From Amborella trichopoda (Eukaryota; Streptophyta; Magnoliopsida; Amborellales; Amborellaceae), in contig NW_006497557.1 in the NCBI RefSeq assembly GCF_000471905.2, positions 1,668,857 to 1,732,856 on the forward strand: DNA of 64,000 bases, written 5' to 3'. This document shows positions 36,601 to 46,371 of this stretch, in pieces; within the stretch, counting starts at the first letter, position 1, and every line of letters starts with the position of its first letter. The position numbers and the translations under genes were made by a program. The notes under the pieces were generated by a model, which saw nothing but the letters and a program-made list of their open reading frames with translations, was not told the origin of the DNA and searched no databases.

Positions 36601-36797
36601 AAAAGGCACCCATGCGAGCCAGCTCGAGTTAGTCCCGAACCCACCTTAAAATCCTCTCTCCTCTATTGGTCTACCTGCCCTTATTTTTTGAGCAAGGTTC
36701 CTGAGAGAGCGATCTCAAGTCTAGGGTTCCCTTGAAACTCGAGGCACATGCGGCCCTATACTCGAGATCCGGAGGGCAAGATCGAGGCACCTAACCA
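33658..36797 (+). repeat. T2 3' LTR
   Basis: About 3.1 kb, TGTTTGAACA to CACCTAACCA. TATA block at 34890-34897, CT-rich stretch 35040-35300, about 60-bp array 35460-35800, conserved end. It pairs with the LTR at 1978-5173 in length and order of parts; roughly 80-85% identical by eye. Confidence 0.8.
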
Positions 36798-38603
36798 AGC
36801 ATGTGCTAACCGCATGACGTTAAATTGCTTTGCACAAGTCCCGGAGGCATGACCTTAAACATGCCCTCACACATGTGCATACACACCCTTTACATGCATC
36901 TTCACGCATGTCTTCCCTAATTGACCCATTTATGTGCACGCACCACCTTCATTACCTCCCCAGTGAGTCCATTCTTTTCATCATCCTTCATCATTCCCCA
37001 GTGAGTTTCACCCATGCTCATAAAACGGTGAACCATCCTGCCCTCCATACTCGCCGTTAGCTAGTGGGTCCCCACTTTTTACACACCATTCCTACATCAT
37101 CCATCTTTCATAGGTAGCCTCAAGCCATCTCCCCAAAGTGAGTTAAAATTATCACGATACTCACTCCATGGCCTCCATAGACTACCATTCATCACCACCA
37201 TGGTCCAACTGTATGACCTTAAGCTGTAGTGCATGTCTTAACTGCATGACGTTAAAAGGATTCCCACAGGTCCCGAAGGCATTACCTTAAACACACCTTC
37301 ACAAAAAAAAAAAAGAGAAAAGAAAAATTAACGGGCATGGTGTATACCTGGATAAGGGAACTCCATGAGTAAAAGTGATGGACGGGCATGGTCATGAAAC
37401 CATGAGTGAAAGAGTTTCATGAATAAAAACCCAGGAACGGTGAAAACCTCGAAAGGGCACTGTGAGTAAAAATGGAAGACTTACGGTGGACATGGCCTAA
37501 AGGTCATGGGTAAAAGAGCCCCAAATAAAATGAAGTTTGTGAAAACCATCTCCACGGTACTGCTTCCCAAACACCAAGTGAAAATCAGTAAAAGATGCTC
37601 CAACCAATAAATTGGTTGATGCAGCACTCGCCTCAACAGGCGGCTTTGACCCACATTAAAAAAAAAAAATCCCTGGTATCATAATACCAGGACCCAAAAA
37701 TACAACCATCGAGCAAGATTCTGACAGCTTGAGTCCATTTTAAAAAGGGACTCGAAATACATAAGACTTGCCATGAAGGCAAGACAGGTCTCGTGAAGAA
37801 GAGCATCATTGCCAAGAGGCCACTAAGCACACTCCAAGATGTCAGAGACGCCTTGAGAAGGCTAAGTCAGCCATGACTTTAGACCTGTTATGCGAAACTT
37901 CTAGTAGTAGGTAGGGGTTATACTCAAAGCCAGTCACCTAGATAAATTGAGGTACCCTGCCTGCCAAGGAAGATCTGCTGCACAACACAGACGAACACCG
38001 ATAAAAGGCCCTTCAGCAAATCATTCAGAACAAACAAATAAGAAAGTCATTCCGACAAACCAAAGATGCCCCAAGAAAGCTAAGTTAGTCATGACTTTGG
38101 ACCTGTTACACGAAACTGCTAGCAGTGGGTAGGGGTTATACCCAAAGCCGATCACCTCGATAAACTAAGGTACCCTGCGTACCAAGGAATATCTGGTGCA
38201 CAACGTAGACGAACGCCGACCAAAGGCTCTTTTGCTGTCTATCCAAAACAAAGAAACCCAGACCAAATGGGAATGGTGTCTTAAAGCATGGCACATGACT
38301 GCTAGACAAGCCTAATTCTGACTAACGAGGTCCGTACAAAATCCTTAGCTTCAGAATCACAAACAGTCAATGCGAGGGTGAGGAATTTGATAGGATCCCT
38401 CAAAAGAGTCTCTTCTCCACCTAAAGTCTCTATGGATGGACTTGTACATTACATCCAAACGTCTGCGCATCGTAAATGCAGCGTTGCGTGAATCTCCTTG
38501 GCATTCCCTATGGCTAGGAAGAAAAAAGTAATAAAGCCGAAGGAAATTTTTTGAATGTTATCCTTCTCGCTTCTCCCAAAGCACAACATTCAGTAGAGCA
38601 AGC
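36798..38603 (+). mobile_element. T0 3' region, segment right of T2
   Basis: Resumes the T0 array with GCTAACCGCATGACG, then array-like text to about 37300, the CATGAGTAAAAG block shared with T1-T3 (37320-37610), and two direct copies of a roughly 215-bp unit (about 37850-38055 and 38065-38280, both with GTAGGGGTTAT and GATAAA.T.AGGTACCCTGC). T2 has one copy of this unit (33110-33320). It ends GTAGAGCAAGC at the LTR. Confidence 0.7.
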
Positions 38604-41090
38604 TGTTTGAAGGCATTTTTCAGATGTGAAATAAAGAAGAAGTCGGTCAATAAAGCCTCAACATACAGTGAAATTCTCGACGGTCTCAGAATTACCCCAT
38701 AAATGTTCAAAAGGCCACTACCAAGTTTTGTCGCAATCCGACATATCTAAGGTAGCGCAGACAAAGAAACAATTTTGGAAAAATTAGCCTCTAGCACCCT
38801 AAAACGGACCCTAAAACTATAACTCTATTTTTTGTGTTTCAAACAGTTGTGGGACCACCATCATTGGATCTGACACGGTGAAAAACCCATATGGGTCAAG
38901 TTTTAGTTTTAACGGACATTCCAAGACGAACTTGTGGGTGCAATATCGAAAAGGGCTAGGCCGCACACTATTCCCGTGCGGCCTCCCTGTACCAATCTCC
39001 ATTAAAGGAGGCAGGTGTGCACAGTCCTGAGCAGCAACTTCAAAGACCCATATCTCACTCGTTTTGAGTCGTATCGCTCTAAAATTTGGTGAGTGTGTTC
39101 GTCTCATCAAGATGAGTGTTTTGATATGTGGCAAGACCCGTGACGATGCCCGACCAGGGGGAAAACCTAGATTAGTTTATGATTCACGAAGATAGTTGTA
39201 GAAAATTTAGCAGTAGAATGCCTCACTCGAGCGACCATATCATGGCAGTCGTATACCCGATCAAAGCAAAAACAACTGTATTATGTGCGTAAGGTCCGAG
39301 GTTATCTCAGGTCTGAACCCTGTGTATGATGAACGGTTGGATTTCATGCACGGAGGCATCGATGTTGCTGTAAATTTCAGTTGTTGGATTTTCATATTCT
39401 GTCAAAAAATGCCAGACGACGAAATCCTTGTCCGGACACAAAATTGAGCCACGTTCGTTGCAATGTGTTCTTGACGGCATGCTCAATGTGATTTCGCAAA
39501 GAAACCAACGAAAAACATCAAGAAACAAGCATACTATTTATCGAAAGTTTTCAAGATTCATTCAAATTTCAAGTCGCAAAATCGTAGCTTAAAAACACAA
39601 TCCATGACTCGAAGTTGGGATCAAACTACCACTATGCCAAGCCCTACAAGAAAACAATCGTCATTTCGACAAATGAGAGTTATAGTAACCCCAGATCATC
39701 CATGCAAGGTCACGCATATTCTAGTGCAGCAGTACGGACTGTTTTAGAATTTCATATACTGTTGGGTAGGGGCAAAACTGTCCTTTTACACCCAAATTTA
39801 GAATTTCTTTTAATTCAATTAAATTGTAAGTATCATCAATTTAGGTAGTTTTTGGGCATCGACCCATGTTTGGGCCCAATTCTATAAGTACATGTTAGAC
39901 AATTATCAAAGACCCCATTTCATTTCTTCACATTGATCAATAAAATTTCAATCTTTGCTTTGAGTTCATGGATGCAACTTGGCGAGCTAGTGGAAGCACA
40001 TCATCTCTCATGCTTTCTCTCTCTTTTTATTTTCTATCATGGACAGCAGAAACACATCGCTGCCCATGTTTTCTCTCTCTTCCTACTCTTCTGTCATGGA
40101 TAGTGGAAACACGTCGCCGCCCATGTTTTCTCTATCTTCTCATTTCTGTCATGGACAGGGGAAGCACATCGCCGCCCATGTTTTCTCTCTCTTCTTACTC
40201 TTCTATCATGGACGATGGAAGCACATCGTTGCTCATGTTTTCTCTCTTCTTACTCTTTTGTCATGGACGGTGGAAGCACATCACCACCCATCTTCCCTTG
40301 CTCACTTCTCTTTTTGTTGTTCATTTTTTTTCCTTCCCTCTTTCCTCCACCTCTTTTTCTTTTTTCCCTCATTGCTCATCTCATCATTTTCTCACGTGCA
40401 TGACATCGATAGTACTGTGCATGTCTCTCTTTCTCTCTCTTATTTCTTGTCTCATCATCTAGCAGTATTTTCGTTGAGCTGGTCTTAGTTGTCATGCTCA
40501 CCTTACTACCACGATAGACTAGCCATTGCGTCAGGCCAGCCAATGATCATTCTGGTGTTTAGTGGTACTTCTGTTGTGCTGGTCTAGTTACCGTGCCTAT
40601 CTTGCTACCACACGGGGTCAATCACTTGCTGATCTAGCTGATGTGTTAGTCTCGCCACCTAATCAGAATTACTATGATCTACCCCTTTCTTCTACTTTCA
40701 CTTATCCTCTTACCCTTTCTTCCTTTGAATGTGCACGCCCGTGTACATTTTCTCAAAGATAAAGTGGGGTCTCTTTCAAGCATTTGTCTTGTAAAAGTAA
40801 CCACGTGTGTGTGATTGCAGAAACAGGAAAATACAGGCTAAGAGAGACGATTACGAACCAGTTCTGTGATTGGGGGGATCTTCTTCGTGTTCTAAGAGGG
40901 CGCCCACGCGAGCCAGCTCGAGTAAGTCCCGAACCCACTTTAAATTCCTTTCTCATCGGTTAGTATACCTGCCCTCTCTCCTGAGAGAGGTTCCCGAGAG
41001 AGCGATCTCAAAGTCCCGGGATCCCTTCAAACCTAAGACGTGTGCCACCCGATCATCCAGATTCAAAGGGTGAGATCAAGCACCTAACCA
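38604..41090 (+). repeat. T0 3' LTR
   Basis: About 2.5 kb, TGTTTGAAGG to CACCTAACCA. The U3 block is shared with the other Tat LTRs, the TATA-like text CCAATTCTATAAG is near 39884, and a roughly 45-60 bp array with GGAAGCACATCGCCGCCCA units lies at 39985-40300. It abuts the hairpin array of D at 41091, which shows that T0 is inserted in D. Confidence 0.8.
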
Positions 41091-42425
41091 CCTATAATAT
41101 GCTAAAATTAGGCACCCTATCATATCAATCACAATAGTCGAATCCTATAATACGCTCAAAGTAGGCACCCTATCAGTATCAATCACAGTAGTCGGGTCCG
41201 ACAATATGCTCAAAGTAAGCACCCATTCAGTATCAATCACAATAGTCGGGTCTTACAATACACTCAAAGTAGGCACCCTATCAATATCATTCACAACAAT
41301 CAGGTCCTACAGTATGCTCAAAGTAGGCACCATAATACAATCACATTATCAGGTCCTGCAATATGCTCAAAGCAGGCACCCAACAATCTCGGTCGTGGTC
41401 TTGCAATATGCTCAAAGGTTACACCACAAAATCATAAAGTCAGGCCCTACGATACACTGAAAGTAGACACTGCGGTACAATCACAATATCAGGTCCTGCG
41501 ATACGCTCAAAGCAGGCACCCTACAATCTCGGTCGTGGTCATGCAATATGCTCAAAGCATGCACCACAAAATCACAAATTGTAGCCCTACAATACACTCA
41601 AAGTAAGCACCATGATATAATCACAATATCAAGTCTTGCAATACTCTCAAAGCAGGCACCCTACAATCTCGGTCGTGGTCATGCAATATGCTCAAAGCAT
41701 GCACCACAAAATCATAAAGGCGAGCCCCACAATACACTCAAAGTAGGCACCAAGGTACAATCAGAATATTAGGTCCTGCAATATGCTCAAAATAGGAACC
41801 CTATAATCTCGATCGTGGTCATGTAATACTCTAAAAGCATGCACCACAGAATCACAAAGTCGGGCCCTACAATACGCTTAAAGTAGGCACCATGGTACAA
41901 TCACAATATCAGGTCCTGCAATACGCTCAAAGCAGGCACCCTATAATCTTGGTCGTGGTCATGCAATATGCTTAAAGCAGTCACCATAGAATCACAAAGT
42001 CAGGCCCTACAATTTGCTCAAAGTAGGCACCTCACTAATCATAAAGCTAGACCCTGAAATACATTGAAAGCAGGCACCTAACTATCACAAGGTCAGGCCC
42101 TACAATACTCTCAAAGTAGGCACCTTACCATCATCATAAAGTCAGGCCCTGCAATACTCTCAAAGCAGGCACCTAACTATCACAAGGTCAGGCGCTACAA
42201 TACCCTCAAAGTACGAACCTGACCATCATCACAAAGTCGGGCCCTGCAATATGTTCAAAGCAGGCACCTAACTATCCCAAGGTCAGGCCCTACAATATGC
42301 TCAAAGTAGGCACCTTACCGTCATCACAAAGTCAGGCCCTACAATACGCTCAAAGCCGGCACCTAACTATCACAATTACAATATCAATTAGGGTCCTGCA
42401 GTATGCTCAAATCATGCCCAAGAAA
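41091..42425 (-). repeat. Hairpin tandem array in D LTR, about 28 units
   Basis: Units of about 47-48 bp. Each reads, on the plus strand, a 5-nt arm, the 12-nt loop AATACGCTCAAA (few variants) and a complementary arm, then CACC. Stem classes: CCTAC/GTAGG (41306-41327, 41866-41887, 42006-42027, 42099-42120, 42289-42310), CCTGC/GCAGG (41355-41376, 41496-41517, 41915-41936, 42148-42169, 42243-42264), CATGC/GCATG (41540-41561, 41680-41701). The flanking GGT and ACC can extend the stem with one bulged C. Units run in a three-class order from about 41490 to 42030, then mostly in a two-class order. Confidence 0.85.
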
Positions 42426-42823
42426 CCACGTAGCACTCGTTACCTTCATACCACACTCCAAACATCACATTCCATTCGTCACAAAATTGGCCACATAGGC
42501 CGTATCACACAATACTTACCATTCAACCATAAGACACATATGAAATCTCCACTAAATGGGATAGGTCATACCCCTCAAGAAAAGTTCCACACAATTATCA
42601 TAGTAAAGGGTCTCTAAGGATCCCCCAAATCAGTTGCAAACAATTTAAGAACAATCAGGCAGTAAAGGTTCAAATTTCATTAGATATGCCTAAATATGGT
42701 ACTATAATAATGGTGAGAGGAAACAAGGTCTAATAAAACTTTAGATTTTTACATTCCAACCAAAGCACACTCCTAGTTCCTCGAAGCTAAATCCTTAGCT
42801 CCTTCCCCTTCAAGTGCAAAGAG
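42426..42823 (-). mobile_element. Unassigned D-related sequence
   Basis: Unique-looking, AT-rich DNA between the hairpin array and the plastid insert. Probably the rest of a D LTR or of the 3' end of D; I cannot match it to another part of the window. No gene seen. Confidence 0.35.
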
Positions 42824-42963
42824 CCGTGGTGGTCCCCCCGGACCGCCCGGATCCCGCGAGTGAATAGAAAGTTGGATCTACATTGGATCTCACCTGAATC
42901 GCCCCATCTATCCTCCTGAGGAGAAGTTTGGTTTCAAACTCCGGCTCGAACAGGAGGAGTACA
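42824..42963 (-). pseudogene. trnI-GAU: Nuclear plastid DNA: trnI-GAU intron piece
   Basis: On the minus strand the text GTACTCCTCCTGTTCGAGCC, then GAGTTTGAAACCAAACTTCT and GATAGATGGGGCGATTCAGG are, from memory, the 5' part of the group II intron in the plastid trnI-GAU gene of flowering plants. Neither exon is present. This is plastid DNA moved to the nucleus, not a working tRNA gene. Confidence 0.8.
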
Positions 42964-42983
42964 NNNNNNNNNNNNNNNNNNNN
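42964..42983. other. Assembly gap, 20 N
   Basis: Placeholder-sized gap inside the plastid insert. In a plastid genome the two flanks would be about 1.1-1.2 kb apart. Confidence 0.95.
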
Positions 42984-43193
42984 ATTTATGGCTGGGACTA
43001 CTGGGGTATCTAATCCCATTCGCTCCCCTAGCTTTCGTCTCTCAGTGTCAGTGTCGGCCCAGCAGAGTGCTTTCGCCGTTGGTGTTCTTTCCGATCTCTA
43101 CGCATTTCACCGCTCCACCGGAAATTCCCTCTGCCCCTACCGTACTCCAGCTTGGTAGTTTCCACCGCCTGTCCAGGGTTGAGCCCTGAGCTT
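42984..43193 (-). pseudogene. rrn16: Nuclear plastid DNA: 16S rRNA piece
   Basis: The plus strand is the complement of the middle of plastid 16S rRNA (around residues 580-790): GACTACTGGGGTATCTAATC (the universal 790-loop region), CTACGCATTTCACCGCT and CCGCCTGTCCAGGGTTGAG. Similarity ends near 43193. Same orientation and expected order as the trnI piece. A fragment, not a functional rRNA gene. Confidence 0.9.
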
Positions 43194-43803
43194 TGGGTTG
43201 GGTTCATCCTTCAATGTCGGGCAGTCTCTAATCAGGTGGCCCAACTTGCCATAGTTGTAACATGTCCAGGTCTTGAGCCAGCTCTCAGAAGCCACATGGC
43301 CCTACTTCCTGCACGAGCTTGCTCTGCTTAACGTCGTTCTGAGAGTTCTTTTGGGCCTTGTCATTCCTTCGACTTTCCTTTTCTCGTGGAACCCCAGAGG
43401 GTGGAGACCTTGTCCTTTGCTTCTCTCTCCTCAATCGATAGTCATGACAATCTTTTTCCATGTTCCTGACCAGATCCACTATTCGAGAGAAGGCCTTAAG
43501 ATTGGCTGACAGAACTCTCCCGCTAATATCAAGCCGTAACCCTCTCTCGAACATACTTGTCTTTCTAGCCTCCATGTTGACGAAATGTGGCATGCATAGG
43601 GATAATTCTGAAAAATTGGCCACATATTAATCAACGGTCAGATCCCCTTGTTGTAACTCTATGAATTCGACCTCCTCCCTTTCTTTTATCAATTCAGAGA
43701 AATAGTTTTCATTGAAGGCCTCTAGAAATTCTTCCCAAGTAGGTACTATCTTCTCCTCATTCCAGTCTTCCCGGATCAAACACCACCAATGTTCGGCGTG
43801 CCC
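43194..43803 (-). pseudogene. D gag piece (chromovirus)
   Basis: On the minus strand: TWEEFLEAFNENYFSELIKE and VEFIELQQGDLTV (43630-43740), FSELSLCMPHFVN, MFERGLRLDISGRVLSANLK, a Lys/Arg/Ser-rich linker, and a nucleocapsid knuckle around YGKLGHLIRDCP (43195-43265). This is the retrotransposon gag domain plus knuckle of Tekay/Del-type chromoviruses. It is cut on the right by T3 and meets plastid DNA on the left. Confidence 0.85.
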
Positions 43804-45057
43804 CATTGGAAGGCATTTTTCATCAACATGGGGGCCCCGCTCAATAAAGGCCTAGCAAGTAGTGAAAATTATGACAATCTCATAATAGCCCCAAAACTGA
43901 CCAAGATCTTCATGAGATTTCTCAAGAGTCTCATGCTAAGTTTTGCCACATTCAGACATGTCTAAGGCAATGCAGATTGAGAAATAGCTTTGATAAAAAT
44001 GGTCTCTAACACCCTAAAATGGACCCCTATAACTGGAGCTGTCTCAAATTTATGTGGGATTACTGCCATTGGAACTGGCAAAGTTGAAAAACCCCAGGGG
44101 TCAAGTTTCAGCTCAAACGGACATTCCAGGAAGACATTATAGGAGAAAGAGTGAAACAGGAGAAGCCACACGCTATTCGCTTGCTGCCACCCTGTAACAT
44201 TACACTATAGAAGTGACAGTCACGACCAATGGATTTCGACGCTCATATCTCACTCGTCTTAAGTCAGATAGCCCTCAAATGAGGTGAGCATGCTCGTCTA
44301 GTCAAGACGAGCAATTGGATATGTGGCACGCCCCATGACGATATCTGAGTGCGTAGAAAAGCTAGAGAGAATTTGCTGATCCGTGAAGAAAGTACTTGAA
44401 ATTAAGCAGCATCGTGCCTCGCTAGAGTGGCCAAATCACGCCGCTCGCGAGTCCAATCAACGCGGGACCAATTCCATCACGGGTGTAAGGTCTCGGGCCA
44501 TCTCTAACTCGAACCCGTATCACAGTCGGATTCTGCACACGAAGTCGACGAACAGACTGAAAATTCTATCGTCAGAATCCTTGATTCCTGCCATAATTCC
44601 AGACTTGCGAAATCTCTGTTCGTCCACGGAATCGAGCTGTGTTTGTTGCCCTGTGATCGTCGTGGTATGCTCAGTATGATTTAGAAAAGAAAACACAGAA
44701 AAACATCGAGGAACTAACACACTATCGATCCAAAGTTTCAAGATCTACTCAAATTTCAAGTCACATGATCGTGCACCAAAAAAACGATCCATGGCTCAAA
44801 GTTGGTATCAAATCGATCGCCATGATGAGCCCTACAAGAAAATAATCATCTTACGACCAACTAACATCAGAACGACCTCAAATCAGCCATGTAAGATCAC
44901 ACAAGTCCTAAGGCAACATTGGGACTGTTCTGAAATTCCACAACTTGTTAGAAATGGGCAAATCTGTTATTTTGCACACTATTTTCTAATTTTTTAATTT
45001 TTTTTAATTCATTTTAATCTTAATTTCCAACAATTAGGGTTACTTTTGATCATCCAC

Positions 45058-45088
45058 CCATGTTTGGGGCACACTTTTATATATACGT
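45058..45088 (+). promoter_or_regulatory. Tat LTR core promoter block (T3)
   Basis: CCATGTTTGGGGCACAC followed by TTTTATATATACG, the family TATA block. Confidence 0.6.
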
Positions 45089-45434
45089 ACCATCATTGTA
45101 CGAGAAAAAAAAGAGATAGAGGCATACCCACACAAGAGATAGTTTTCATTTAATACAAGTTTCTCTTTCCTACCATCATTGTGTCATGCTTGAGAGAGGG
45201 AGTGAGGTTAGAGAAACTTTTGACCGGTACCCCTAGGTTTGAGGTAAACTTTCTCTCTCTTCTTTTTCTTTTATTCTTCCCTCTCTTCTCCCCTCTCTTC
45301 TCTTTCTTCGTCTTTTGAGTTCCTCACAGGGGTCCTGCACGGCAGTGGCAGTGCTGTGCATGCCTCTCACTTGGAAGGTGTGAGTCTCCTTCCCCTTCTA
45401 TTAGTCTGTTTCTTCCTTCAAGTGAGGTCTGTAG

Positions 45435-45761
45435 ATGGCACCGCCCATCGCAGCCCATAGACATAGCTTTGACGTCTCCGTGAAGAACCCAGACGGCGAT
45501 ACCTATCACTGTCACATGTCTAGTGTAGACAGCGATACCTATCGCCGCTCATTAGGAGCTTTAGCAAGACCCATTACTGCCCATGAGCCTCCTCCATGTG
45601 CCCGGTGCTCGCCGTCATTCTCCCTGTGTCCTGTGCCTTTCAACGTGAAACCTAGGAGAAACAATCGTTGTGTGTCGCATCAGGAGCTATCACAGTCCAC
45701 GAGGGATGCATCGTCTCCTTTCGCGATGCTTATTGACGTCCGGATTTACCCTTCTCTTTGA
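45435..45761 (+). other. Shared open frame in Tat LTR leader (T3 copy)
   Basis: 108 codons, about 350 bp downstream of the TATA box, sense to T3. The start MAPPIAAHRHSFDVSVKN resembles the T1 copies. No known domain. Low confidence that it was ever a protein. Confidence 0.3.
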
Positions 45762-46353
45762 CGCCTCGTTCTTTCCTCTTCACCTCTTTCTCCTCTCACT
45801 TGATTGAGGGTAGACCTAGCCTATCATCGATGTGCCAACCTCGGTTTTGAGTAGTATTGCCGCTGTGCTTGTCTTAAGAACCATGCCCGTCTTGCTACCA
45901 CTCCGAGTCGATAATTTCTGATGGTCATGCTAATCCCACCCCTATGTCATGCTCTCTTCTCTTTTCTATCTTTCATCCAACCTTGCACTTCATCGTCCTC
46001 TCATGTGAATGTGCATTTCCCTAAGACATGGGTGGGTCCCTTCGTCCCACTTGTCTTACAAATGAACCATAGAAGTGTTGTGCAGAAAAACAAGAGGATT
46101 ACAGATCAAGGGAAGCATTTCCGAACCAGCTCAAGTAGTTGGGGGTCTTTCTTCGTGATTTAAGAGGGTGCCCATGCAAGCCAGCCCGAGTAAGTCCCGA
46201 AACCACCTAAAATTCCTCTCTCATTGGTTAGTATACCTACCCTTGTCCTCGAACAAGGTTCTGAGAGAGTGATCTCAAATCCTGAGATCACTAGAAACCC
46301 GAGACACCAGATCACTTGGATCTAGAGGGCAAGATTGAGGCACCTAACTAGCT

Positions 46354-46371
46354 TGGCGAGTCAACTAGGGA
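46354..46371 (+). other. T3 primer-binding site
   Basis: TGGCGAGTCAACTAGGGA, close to TGGCGACTCCACCAGGGA of T2, four bases after the LTR. Confidence 0.6.

Larger units (their letters stand above)
1978..36797 (+). mobile_element. T2: Tat-lineage Ty3/gypsy element carrying nested T1
   Basis: Plus-strand LTR retrotransposon with the parts 5' LTR (1978-5173), PBS, gag, pol, repeat-rich 3' region and 3' LTR (33658-36797). It is split by minus-strand T1 at 6212-26089. It lies inside the CATGACCTTAAAC array of T0: the 5 bp before it (TGCAC) and after it (AGCAT) match at three positions, and the text beyond (GTGCTAACCGCATGACG) continues the array as in other copies. The LTRs look about 80-85% identical by eye, so the insertion is old, probably millions of years. 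The element is broken, with well over a dozen breaks. Placement in the Tat lineage rests on its RT and linker text (YVDDLVVKS, KVFERLRLHQLKMN). Confidence 0.8.
43804..46350 (+). repeat. T3 5' LTR
   Basis: About 2.55 kb, from CATTGGAAGG (family TGTTGGAAGG) to CACCTAACTA. U3 block 43850-44950, TATA block 45077-45086, GGTACCCCTAGG (45222-45233), pyrimidine-rich tract, open leader segment 45435-45761, conserved end. Four bases separate it from the PBS. Confidence 0.8.

Noticed and set aside
41091-42425. CRISPR-like look: many short units at regular spacing
   Set aside because: The whole unit is repeated with no unique spacers, there are no cas genes, and the context is a plant LTR. It is a satellite-like array.
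42984-43193. A functional rRNA gene
   Set aside because: Only about 210 bp from the middle of plastid 16S, next to a gap and inside retrotransposon DNA.
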